DNA of 64,000 bases, from positions 65,391,687 to 65,455,686 of the forward strand of contig JAYGXS010000004.1 of assembly GCA_036362985.1 (NCBI GenBank). Direction: 5' to 3'. The notes under the pieces were generated by a model that ran no database searches, was not told the DNA's origin, and saw only the letters and a list, made by a program, of their open reading frames with translations. The stretch comes from Ligula intestinalis. Its lineage: Eukaryota; Platyhelminthes; Cestoda; Diphyllobothriidea; Diphyllobothriidae. The translations under genes and the position numbers were made by a program. Positions 55,491 through 64,000 of the stretch are shown one piece after another. Each line of letters begins with the position of its first letter. The first letter of the stretch is position 1.

Positions 55491-57140
55491 GAAAAGAATG
55501 TGGCAAAACGGAAGCATGGCATTCAAAGTTTCGACTTTTTCATTTTAAGTTGCAATGGAGGAAGTTACAGTTCACTTTAACACTTTCACTCAGTATATTT
55601 ATAGGTACCCAATCGGTTTCTCCAATAATTTGCCAAACTGGACCAACACTTTCCGTGTCACATGATCGAATAGCAGAATTTGGTGGTGTAGAGCATACGC
55701 AACATATTGTACCTTGTGAAAAATGGGGTGATATAAATAATGCACCACATTAATTACATGTTATGATTCAGCTTTAATGCTATTTCAGAGAATTAAGGTG
55801 AGGCGACCTTCTAAGCATCGTATAATTGCATGCTCACTTGACTTCGGCCATTTTATTTCAACGCCATCGATGTTTTCAGGATTTATTTGAATTCATCCAA
55901 CCTATAAACAGGTGCATGTTACGTTCAGTTTATGCTAAAATATTTGCGAGTTGGATAAAAGTGATGTGGCAGGCATTTCTACTCATTAACTGTTATATGA
56001 CTTTAGATCGTTATGCGTTTTCACGATGAGGAACCAAGCACGAAATCCTAGTCTCATTCGGTAGCAAACAAAGATTTTTCATTCCATGTTAAGTTATGAA
56101 TGCGTCGTGCATTGCGCGATCTCGTTCCATTCAAACACATGTGTTACTGATGTTGTAAAGGTAGCGGTGGTTTTGATATAAAAATTGTAATGGGTATAAA
56201 TCTCTAGGGCGGATTACCTCCGAACAGTACTTTGGATCTCAGTTTTGCTTGTAAAGTCAAAACAGGTATACCCTTTTTCTCGGATTGTGGCTCGTCAAAG
56301 AAGAATGTGCGTGTACATAAAAATTCACTATTTCGCTAAAACTGACGACGATAATTGCAAACAACAGCGATTACTTCATACTAGGTCTCACCAAGTTCTG
56401 AGGAGAAAATAAATACTGCAAAAAATGTGGCAGGCGTGTAAATTTAAATAGAAACAGCACAAACGGTTGAAAAAATACTGTCTCGAAAACTAGGGATCGG
56501 ATTATGAGACGACCGTCCGAGCTCTGAATTACAAAATTATCCATTTCATAGAACAGGAAAGGGAAAAACTGAAAACCGAACAAAACCATCTGTATACAAG
56601 CATTGTAGAGGAGGTTGGGGGTGTCTTCCTCAACAGAAAATGTTGGGTTGTACTGACCAAATCCTGAGCAACGGTCATCCGGCTGCTAGAGGTGCCCCAC
56701 CTGCCCCTCGTTAAGAGATAAGAAAAAAGTACAAATGTTACAGGACCCCCTCCCCCTCCCCCTTTCTGGCCTTTATTTGACTGTCGGGTGGGGAAAAAAT
56801 CAAAACAGAATGATTATGCCGGTTGTTTGTGAAGATTCAGACAACGTGCGCAGCAGTTGTTTACGTTATCTGAAGACCTCCCGCGCAGAAACAAAATACC
56901 TCAGAAGGGGGGAAGGGGTGGCGAGAACATCCACTGTCGTCTTTCGTTACAAAAGTAGTACCAAGGCAAGTGCAGAGAAGTAGGTGAGGTTACATTTTTG
57001 GCAAATGCGTTGAGTTTTGTAGGGACACGCACAAAGAATGTAGGTTGAGGATTGGAGAGTATGTCTGAAACTTGCAAATTTTGCTAGTTTCTCAGTGCAG
57101 TTGAGCACAGGTGAAATGCAATGAGCAACGGACTTGAGCC
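55491..57140. other. No gene seen
   Basis: Includes a short C/T-rich run (56745-56765). Open frames of 60-80 codons have no motif. It lies just downstream of the FKBP gene end, so its 3'-untranslated region and poly(A) signal should be near 57000-57140; I do not see a clear AATAAA. Confidence 0.4.
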
Positions 57141-57380
57141 CTATTCATCGTTGGAGTCCTCCGACGCGGCGTCCTCAATGCGAGTCAAACGAGAGCGAGT
57201 ACCACTTGCAGAATCGCCTTTACCGTCCTTTGGAGTCCGCGTCTTACGCGTTGGCTCTGGCATAGTTTCGCCAAAAGCCTCTAGCTCCTCGTGAAGAGAC
57301 ATCATGTTGTCAGCCATGTCGTTGGACCATTGCGAGATTTCCACATGCTTAGATCCGTCGCCCTCCTCACCAAATGCATA
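57141..57380 (-). CDS. FKBP gene: terminal exon with acidic tail
   Basis: 79 codons and TAG stop. Starts after a pyrimidine-rich acceptor (CTCTGTCTTCAG|TATGCA): YAFGEEGDGSKHVEISQW, MMSLHEELEAFGETMP, a Lys/Arg-rich stretch, and an end rich in Asp/Glu (RIEDAASEDSNDE). Phase agrees with the donor at 59316. The acidic tail and distance from the TPR suit this family but are not diagnostic; this exon could belong to another transcript. Confidence 0.65.
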   Translation of the reverse strand, partial: YAFGEEGDGSKHVEISQWSNDMADNMMSLHEELEAFGETMPEPTRKTRTPKDGKGDSASGTRSRLTRIEDAASEDSNDE

Positions 57381-60300
57381 CTGAAGACAGAGCCAACAAA
57401 AGAATGCATCATGCGAATGAGTAGACATGCTACAGTTTAGAAAACAAAAAAAGAATATTTAACGGTAATTTTACGTTTCTTCTTGTCGCGGTCTCATCCG
57501 AAACGGACCTCTTTCAGGAGATGCAAGTGGTAAAAAAACAAGTCATTCTATGCGATTTCTCGCATACAAACTACATAATTAGACATTTTTCTGAAACCAA
57601 AGGACACCCCTTCTTGAAGTATAGAATTTAAAGAAGGTGTAACCTGTTACCAAACGAGTACAAAAAAGATATTTTTCGTGCATCTTTTCCTTCTTAATGT
57701 GGCTTTTATGGCGCTGCCCAGCGGGTCCCTACCAAGCAAGGTGGTGTTGTTGTGGCGTATGTTGAGTGTTGGTCGCGCCAGCCACCTGCACCCTCCCCCA
57801 TCTCCGGTCTTCTTGACTTTTGTCTTGAGATCGGGTCTAGTTTGGGAGTGAAGAGAGAGTGGGGTAGATTCTGAGCGAGTCTACTTTCGCTGGGCTGTTT
57901 CAGCTTGCTGAAGCGTGTGATGGACATCGTCGAGGGCGACGGTCGAATTGTCGGTAAGTGACAACACTTGTAGACATCCGACACCCTAATTCTGCAGGCG
58001 CAGTTCGCTAAGACCAACAGCGTGTACACTCTACTGCATAAAATTTTGCATAGCTAGACCTATCTACTAACAATACAAATGGCCCCACGTTCCTGCCTGC
58101 GATGTATAATTCTTTTGTTCTTCCAGAATCCAGAAACTGAAAGGAATCCGACAGCGGAGCTGCCACGAACATGTGCAAGAAAGTTTTCTAAGATGGTAAG
58201 TTCCTCGACTTCTTGTTTGGATGCAGCTCCAGCGCACAAGGCGCCGACAGGCAGAATAAGAACTTCATCATGTAACACCGCATGGAACCACACAGATACA
58301 CCAAACGCTAAAAGTAGAGCTTGCGCATATGTATAACATCCTATTTTGGCGCGCTATTACCTTTCTAAGTCACATCACGCTCCGGCAGAAAATAGATTTT
58401 GGTGTTGGAAATTCGGCATCAAAGATGACGCCACAATTACAGCTGGATGTCAACCACTCTTTGTCAGTAACTGCTTGGTCACACCTCATTAACATATTGG
58501 ACAAGGTAGTTCTGGGCTCCAGGTTTCCACGAAGTAAGCTCAAAGGGACTGGTAAAATCAGATACTTGCGTAATTATTTACCATACTGATAATACAGGTA
58601 CTAGCTAAAGGCCCAGACACGTGTTTAGCTGACCGCATCTGCAAGCCAGATCGTTAACTGGACGCACAAAAATTCGCACAATGAGCATCTTATTTCTTCA
58701 CCAACAGCTTTTAGAGAACCATGACGTTGAAAGTTGCCACTCAATGTTACGAAAACCTAACAGGGACAGACAAAAATGAACGAAGAATGACGGGAAAATT
58801 GTGTGAGGCATCACGGTTATTGACTTCCATCGGATAACATAAATAAGGGGTCTCGTTGGTTGTGATACTGACCTTCAAGGGGTCAAACTAGCAAATCTGT
58901 TCAATCCTACCTAATTGGAAGACGATTTCTTGTCATTCGTTCGAACCACCTCAACTGAATGTGGTCTAAGCTCACAAGACAACTGGTAAAATTTACTTAA
59001 CTAACGAAGGACTTTTTAAAGGCTATAAGGACCTCCCAGAAGGTATTCCGTAAGACTCTGTCGTATTCATCTTGTTCGGGTATAGTTTGGGTTAGTTTGT
59101 CTTGACAAACATTTTACAGCTTTACCAATGAACTTATCGGAATTTGAATCTGAAAAGTATACTTAGGTCAGTTGGCATAGCGCACATATTGGTAAATTAG
59201 GATATTCCTGTAAGTTTTATATAAACCACACAAACATCGTAAAAGGGCGGGTCTCTGGGGATGGTGGCTGTCGGTTTAGACAATGTAAGTAGAAAGTAAC
59301 AGAGTTCCAACTGACCTCGCCCCTCTGAATGGCCTCGAGGCGTCGCAAAAAGGCCCTGCGCACTGACTCGCGTTCTTTCTTCTGCTGACTGGCTGCCAAA
59401 GAACGCCAACTGTCCAGAAGTCCAGAAACTTGCGTCCGGGAAAGTGGATTGGTGGTAGCATTGATTTTTGTCTTGGATGCGGCATCCAGAAGGGCTAGGC
59501 TACATTCACCAGCCTTGCAAGCCTCTTCATAGTCATGCAGTGCAGCGTAAGCCTGTCTTCGTACAAAGAAAAGCAGATTGTTAGGTTGGATTCGTGGTTA
59601 GATAATCCTGTTCGGAAAAAATGGGACTAGACGAATTGAAGTGGAGCACTGTTTGTGGTAGACGCTTCTGCTTAGTGATAACACGACAGGGATCTGTCGC
59701 ATCTGTGTAAAGTGAGAGAAATTAGAGAGAGGTGGGATGGATTGCAGATCCTTCGTGGGACGGCTGGGTGGGTAGCTTGGCAAAAGTGGTCAAACTGACG
59801 GCTTTTGGTATGAGCTTCGTAGCTCAGCTGGCTAGAGCTTTGGCTGTACTAAAACCTTCTCCTTACTGGCATGGGTTCGAATCTTACCGAGGCTGCCGGA
59901 TAAAATTTTCAGTATCCAGCATCCGGCATTGCTTTTGTTCTCCGAGTTAAGCAAAATGGCCATCATATCTTAAAGATTAAGCATGTGAACGTAAAGGGAA
60001 AACTGATGCTGATCGGATTTTAACAACATTCTACGGGCTGCTACCGAGGCTTTAAAGGCTTTCGATGTTTATGTGGTTTTAGAATTTTCGGGTACGTCAT
60101 TATCTCCGGATGTTATGGAGGAAAAATAAACACTAGTTATTTTCGACACTTGCGAACTACCAGGTCAGATAATCAGATTCAATAAAAAAATTAATAACCA
60201 TGTAGACTCACCTATGGAGATACTTGACTGAATAGTTTATAATAATACGACTCCAGGACAGTTGCTTAGAGTCAGACAGATTCGCTGAGAATGAATGACA

Positions 60301-62940
60301 TCGAAAATACATGTGAATTCATTATAATTTGAGCAATAAAAAACTATTGCGACTGGGTTGGAATTACCTGAGCCAGACGAAACCAGGCTTTAGCGTTGTT
60401 CTGATCCAGATCTATGGCCTTCCGACAGGTCGCAATGCAGGGCCGCATCAACTGCTCGGTTTGAACTGGTTTAGTTGTTTTGGTTAGGGACAAGCCGGAT
60501 CCGGAGGACTTCTGCTGCTCGTTAAGAAGCCGCAAAAGGCATAGGGAGGCATTGAGGAGGAGAGTAATAAACAGGTCCTGCGCGTCTGAATTGGCTTTGT
60601 GTGAAGAATTGTCTGCAGCAGGGGCGACGCTCACGCTGCCATCCAGCAGTCGGATACCCAGTTTATATGCTCGCAACGCCCGTGTGAAATATCCAGTCTG
60701 GGGAATTTAATAAATATGAATGTATATAAAGGGGTTGCATAATAAACAAAGAACTTTTGGGGGAAAGTAACTCAGGTCGTTGATGGTGACCATTTACAAC
60801 GACTCCGGTTGTTGGTTCACGTTTCAATTTTGCACGCATGTTTAATAGCTCGAAATTGAATTACTTCAGTTTTTTTAATAAACGCAACTGTTTAATGTCA
60901 CTTGGTCTGGCTACATAATCGAGAACTCAAACTCCAGAACAAGCGCATCAACAACTTCGTGGCGTAAGGAATACGAGGTCCTTGTCTAGAATTGGCCAGA
61001 CCTTTCCCACGCAAAAGTAGCTATAAGGTCTTGAATAGAGGCAGACGCCAGATCTTATGGCTAATAAGAGCGAAAATTTTTCGTCCGAAATTTTTTTAAG
61101 ACCAACTGGACTAAACAGTGATGACGCAATTTTATTGATTGAAAACGGTCCAAAAATATGTGAAAGAGCTTTTAGTCCAGAAAAAGGGCCATCAACAGTT
61201 CGGTCGAATGCAGCTGGTCCGACATAATGCCTCCTTCTATGCGTAACACATAAGGTTCGTCAATAAGTACTGTCTGAGAGAGACATCACGTAGCTTGAAT
61301 GAGTGTGGAGAAAAGAACTGGCTAATTCATCTGCTTTAACGCCGCAATCGAAGAGATTGTTGGCATGCGGTCGTACAAATGGGTCAGGATGTACATAAGG
61401 TGCACGCAACTTGTACTTGTGTACTTGTTACGGCTGTGATCATGTCTGATCTAGCCGGCCTCAATGATGTCACGAACGATACCTTTCTATGCGTGGCGAT
61501 TGGCGACAGCGGATCTCGAAGGCTCCACCCAGTCCCTTCTCCAGCGACGGAAGCCGACGATAGATGGTCCAAGAACTGTTTGACGGATGGTGTCTAGCCA
61601 GGTCTTCAGGTCTTCGACGCTTCCAGGTGGGCTGCGGTGCCGGGTCGAGAGCAGCATAGGTAAGCTCGTGGGGCGGACGACGGAGAACGTGTCCTTACCA
61701 CGTCAGTCGCCTTTCTTGAATGGCCTGAGATATCCTCGTGATACGATCGCAGCGGATGCGGACTATCTCATTTGAGATGAAGTCGCTATACTTAACTCGC
61801 AAGATCGTCCTCAGGCACTGGTTGTCAAAGACCCCCAGTCTTCGCTCATCTTCAGCGCGCACAGCCCACAATTCACATCCATAGAGGAGGACTGACCGGA
61901 TGGACGCACGGTATACACGAATCTTCGTGGCGATGGAGATGTCACGTCGGATCCATAGGCGCTTTCGAAGGATTGAGAAAACCCAGCTAGCAGCATCGAT
62001 ACGGGAAACAATGTCGTTTTTGCTCTGCCCATTCGGTAGCAGCCTCGCCTCGAGGTATTTAAAGCTGTCTACTTCTTCAAGTTGATGGCCGTTAATCCCC
62101 AGGGGTGCATGTTCCTGGTCAGGGATGCAGCTCGAGAACATCTTCGTATTTCCGGAATTCATTGACATGCCTACCGACATAGCGATCTCATTTAACCGCG
62201 ACACTGCTAACTGTAAACCATCAAAGTTTGAGGCTAACAGCGCAATATCATCGGTGCACGCAAGTACTGCTGCGACGTGTCATTCCTACAAATTCCTGGA
62301 CAGCACACACACACACTCGCCCTCCTCGGAAGCAGTAGTAATATATAGCTAGGCTTGCCCGAAATTTAAACCAGATTGTTGTGAATTTATAGCGCAATCC
62401 ATACATCTTGATCAAACGTTCGTTAAAATAATGTTCATCGGTCACAAAACCCACCCACGAAAAGATGCTAGTCGACTTTACTTCACCCCAAGAGGCGAAA
62501 AGAAAAAAGTGAAAAAAATACCTTGAACAACGAGTTCCCGCGTATTCTTAGGGTGTTAGCTTGCGAAATCTTCTCATCTTCACTGAATTCCCAGATTTCC
62601 TCTATCTACACCGGTTATTAAATTAAAATCAGTACCTTTTTTAAACCGCACAACTTCAATTTCAGCTGTGTATATTCAGTTCCATCGTTGCGCAATTGAA
62701 TGAACTCCAACAAAGAAGGACTTGATACACTAAGGTTCATTACTTTACACTCGCCTACTACCATTCCCAAAACTACATCGTCAAAAAGGGACGGAATAGC
62801 GGACTCGGTTGCATAACCAGCAGCAAACGAAAGTGTTTTAAACCAAACATCTCCCGGACATAAAGAACATTCCAAAACTACTTCATCGTGTTCCGCTACT
62901 TTACTATTCCCAGGCATTCGGACAACAAAATGACCGAAAA
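57141..62940 (-). CDS. FKBP-type immunophilin with TPR repeats (five exons, 5' incomplete)
   Basis: Minus-strand gene joined from exons 62940-62636, 62605-62522, 60697-60368, 59552-59316 and 57380-57141, about 397 codons. All four introns are phase 0 with GT-AG ends. The protein order is a degenerate FKBP fold, the linker helix, a three-helix-pair TPR domain, a charged helix and an acidic tail, as in the large immunophilins (FKBP51/52-like) and FKBP6/8 relatives. The TPR part of this family normally binds the C-terminal peptide of Hsp90. The FK fold here lacks the aromatic drug-binding residues, so peptidyl-prolyl isomerase activity is unlikely, as in the second FK domain of FKBP52. The N-terminus (a possible first FK domain) is not visible. 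The exact family member is unresolved. Confidence 0.8.
57700..58590. other. Possible exons on either strand, unresolved
   Basis: Lies within an FKBP intron. Plus strand: well-formed exon-like intervals with strong splice sites at 57903-57951 (TGTTTCAG|...|GTAAGT) and 58127-58195 (TTCTTCCAG|...ATG|GTAAGT, 69 nt). Minus strand: an open frame to 58060 with LLLAFGVSVWFHAVLHDEVL and KQEVEELTILENFLAHV, which looks protein-like. I cannot decide which strand is coding and recognise no family. Confidence 0.3.
59316..59552 (-). CDS. FKBP gene: TPR 3 and charged helix exon
   Basis: 79 codons: AYAALHDYEEACKAGECSLA completes TPR3, and a basic helix (SLAASQQKKERESVRRAF, LRRLEAIQRGE) follows. Acceptor ACGAAGACAG|GCTTAC and donor GAG|GTCAGT are both good. 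In phase with the previous exon. Confidence 0.85.
59813..59897 (+). repeat. tRNA-like sequence in FKBP intron
   Basis: A box TAGCTCAGCTGGCTAGAGC and B box GGTTCGAATC are both good. Acceptor strands AGCTTCG and CGAGGCT pair with one G-U. The anticodon arm is poor and T-stem pairs are mostly wobble. A tRNA pseudogene or SINE head, in the sense opposite to the gene. Confidence 0.55.
60368..60697 (-). CDS. FKBP gene: TPR 1-2 exon
   Basis: 110 codons: TGYFTRALRAYKLGIRLL (TPR1), DLFITLLLNASLCLLRLL (TPR2 helix A), and CRKAIDLDQNNAKAWFRLAQ (TPR2 helix B to TPR3). Acceptor TTCCCCAG|ACTGG and donor CAG|GTAATT. An insert of about 30 residues between TPR helices, rich in Ser/Thr/Lys, is longer than usual for the family. 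Confidence 0.85.
61450..62283 (-). pseudogene. RTE-type LINE fragment in FKBP intron
   Basis: Minus strand, in the intron 62521-60698. Begins after a stop with CTDDIALLASNFDGL (RT catalytic block; YADD in intact copies, so Y/A are changed). A 169-codon frame follows: VDSFKYLEARLLPNGQSKND, KIRVYRASIRSVLLYGCELW (post-RT region), CLRTILRVKYSDF and SQAIQERRLTW. A TAA comes next, then GHVLRRPPHEL and further to a GAG-stop equivalent at about 61452. 5'-truncated and inactive. Same orientation as the host gene. Confidence 0.85.
62522..62605 (-). CDS. FKBP gene: linker and first TPR helix exon
   Basis: 28 codons: IEEIWEFSEDEKISQANTLR then IRGNSLFK, donor AAG|GTATTT. This matches the family pattern 'W....EEK...A...K..GN..FK' that starts the TPR domain in immunophilins. 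It continues directly into TGYFTRALRAYK of the next exon. Confidence 0.85.
62606..62635 (-). other. 30-nt intron of the FKBP gene
   Basis: GTACTG...GTGTAG, exactly 30 nt, with in-frame TAA, between KLCGLKK and IEEIWEF. Removing it joins two halves of the FK-to-TPR linker in frame. Very short introns are known in schistosomes and other flatworms. There is hardly any pyrimidine tract. Confidence 0.7.
62636..62940 (-). CDS. FKBP gene: degenerate FK domain exon
   Basis: Reads VAEHDEVVLECSLCPGDVWF, SAIPSLFDDVVLGMVVGECK and DGTEYTQLKLKLCGLKK. The pattern 'IP...D..V.GM..GE' followed by a final beta strand ending LK/K is the FKBP core. The conserved DG-x-x-FD-S and Tyr/Trp pocket residues are absent. 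The acceptor is taken as TTTAG at 62941-62942; alternatively translation could start at the ATG at 62917. The donor is AAG|GTACTG. Reading on would hit a stop after five codons, supporting a splice here. Confidence 0.7.
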
Positions 62941-63004
62941 CTAAATAGCAGGCCGATAACTACTTTTGCTTTGATTGCCGGAAATTCAGCAAACTAAAAC
63001 TTCC

Positions 63005-63425
63005 AAGAAAGTTGAAATTCAATTTCAATTTCAATATAAGCAAGACAAAAGGGCCCGAGGCCCGGAGGAGTCTCTTCAAAGATAGCTTTAGGCAACAATA
63101 AAACTCAAACAGGATGGCGATCCTCGAACTGAAGTGGAAACCACTGACCGTTTGAGTAGATGTTGTCATCCGCAGCCGTAAGAATAAAGGCATCAAGGCG
63201 TCTTTCGGAACTGGGCACCGACTTTGCTTGGACAATATTCTCACTCAAAAAGTTCCAATCTTTGATGATCCGGCGGGAAAATCGCCAGTTTTGCGGCAGA
63301 TCGTCAGAGCGTTGCTGGACTAGGCGAAAGGAGTGGCCTCGGGTGCGAGCATCGTAATTTCGGATGATGATCCAATCCAACTCTGGGATGTGTTTGAGCA
63401 TAACCAAGCGGAACAGAAAAATTCG
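63005..63425 (-). pseudogene. CR1-like LINE C-terminus and 3' tail
   Basis: Minus strand: MLKHIPELDWIIIRN, ARTRGHSFRLVQQRSDDLPQ, NWRFSRRIIKDWNFLSENIV and QAKSVPSSERRLDAF, a conserved pattern at the LINE C-terminus (RGHSF...R...WN.L...V). It ends with an ATTGAAATTGAAATTG microsatellite at 63015-63035, a typical 3' end. The next sequence on the minus strand is the intron before the FK exon. Confidence 0.75.
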
Positions 63426-63448
63426 ATCTCCTCGATGTCGATGATACT

Positions 63449-63781
63449 TCAGAGAAAATAATTGTTAACTTCGATGACGTGCTTCATATGGAATGCCACG
63501 GTGTTGTGAAACCATCCTAGGACCCAGCCGTTGCACTGATTCAAGTGCGAGCATCTCTCCTGCGTAGCAGGGAAAGTAGATTCGGCCCGATCACTCAGTG
63601 ACAGGCCGAAGAAATTACGAAGAAAGTCGCACATTTTGTTCGGGACACTCAGGACTTCTATGCAACTTTTTGTGCTACACGTGTCCGCACGTGTTAAAAA
63701 TGAGAAACCAAAAATAAAGTCTTCACATACAGAGAAAGCATCCTCTGTTGCTGTCTTCCTTCTTCCTTCCTGTTGTTGCAA
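63449..63781 (-). other. Unrecognised 110-codon open frame
   Basis: Reads KMCDFLRNFFGLSLSDRAES and HLNQCNGWVLGWFHNTVAF. No family recognised. It is more GC-rich than the surroundings and sits upstream of the LINE fragment. It could be an FKBP upstream exon, part of the LINE insertion, or chance. Not called as a gene. Confidence 0.3.
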
Positions 63782-64000
63782 TAGTTACTTGTAGATCAGT
63801 TTCAAAGTAGTCCCTAATTCACCGAAACGAGTACAAGCGAGATCAACACGCTTTTATATGACGTTCGCTAGCTCATCAAATTGTGGTTTTTCACCCTAGT
63901 GCATTGAATTTACGGCAATTTCAGCCTATTGGGATCTTAACTGCGAAGATAATGTTCTTATAATTGATTCCGCAGTTCTACTTGAGCTGAGGTCGGACGT
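63782..64000. other. No feature seen
   Basis: AT-rich end of the window. Confidence 0.4.

Noticed and set aside
57706..58029. 107-codon minus-strand frame
   Set aside because: Low-complexity, overlaps better splice-supported intervals on the plus strand, and has no known motif.

Overview
The window is repeat-saturated animal DNA with a small fragment of one genuine gene. There are no operons or prokaryotic features. The mix of many Penelope-like retroelements (PLEs) with GIY-YIG endonuclease, CR1- and RTE-type LINEs, a Tc1/mariner transposon, tRNA-derived SINEs, degenerate CCCTAA repeats and one very short intron fits a flatworm. I infer a tapeworm, probably a diphyllobothriid relative, from the style of the repeats; no single sequence proves it. 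One 100-N assembly gap lies at 40954-41053.

Layout. 1-15.5 kb holds fragments of several PLE families (1.9-2.8, 6.1-6.5, 8.0-8.6, 12.6-13.2, 13.8-14.1, 14.8-15.5 kb) and a decayed CR1 LINE carrying both endonuclease and reverse transcriptase (9.6-12.2 kb). 16-29 kb holds an unnamed non-coding repeat (A), a composite palindromic element with a tRNA-like module (18.35-19.06 kb), and a pair of inverted repeat arms (19.26-22.87 and 26.04-27.80 kb). The left arm was split by the best-preserved PLE, which has inverted terminal repeats and an apparent target duplication. 29.9-34.6 kb is a three-level nest: a CR1 3' end inside a PLE inside a Tc1-like transposon. 34.8-46.9 kb carries more PLE 3' ends, SINE pieces and further copies of the large repeat. 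48.6-55.5 kb holds a foldback/MITE-like element (one copy split), a PLE joined to a telomere-like array, SINEs and a second copy of the composite element.

57.1-62.9 kb (minus strand) is the only convincing host gene: an FKBP-type immunophilin with a degenerate FK domain followed by TPR repeats. I assembled it from five in-phase exons. One of its introns is only 30 nt; another contains an RTE fragment and another a tRNA-like sequence. Its 5' end is missing or lies beyond a LINE insertion at 63.0-63.4 kb.

The main cross-cutting signal is a set of hammerhead-ribozyme-like cores (CUGANGA, hairpin, GAAA, NUC). They sit just downstream of the endonuclease remnants on the coding strand, and also at the ends of the composite tRNA element. 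Stem III is a 4-nt self-complementary block, ACGT in most copies and AGCT in one family, as expected if two ribozyme copies act as a dimer. Hammerheads in PLEs are known from the literature; their association here with a tRNA-bearing palindromic non-autonomous element is the observation most worth following.
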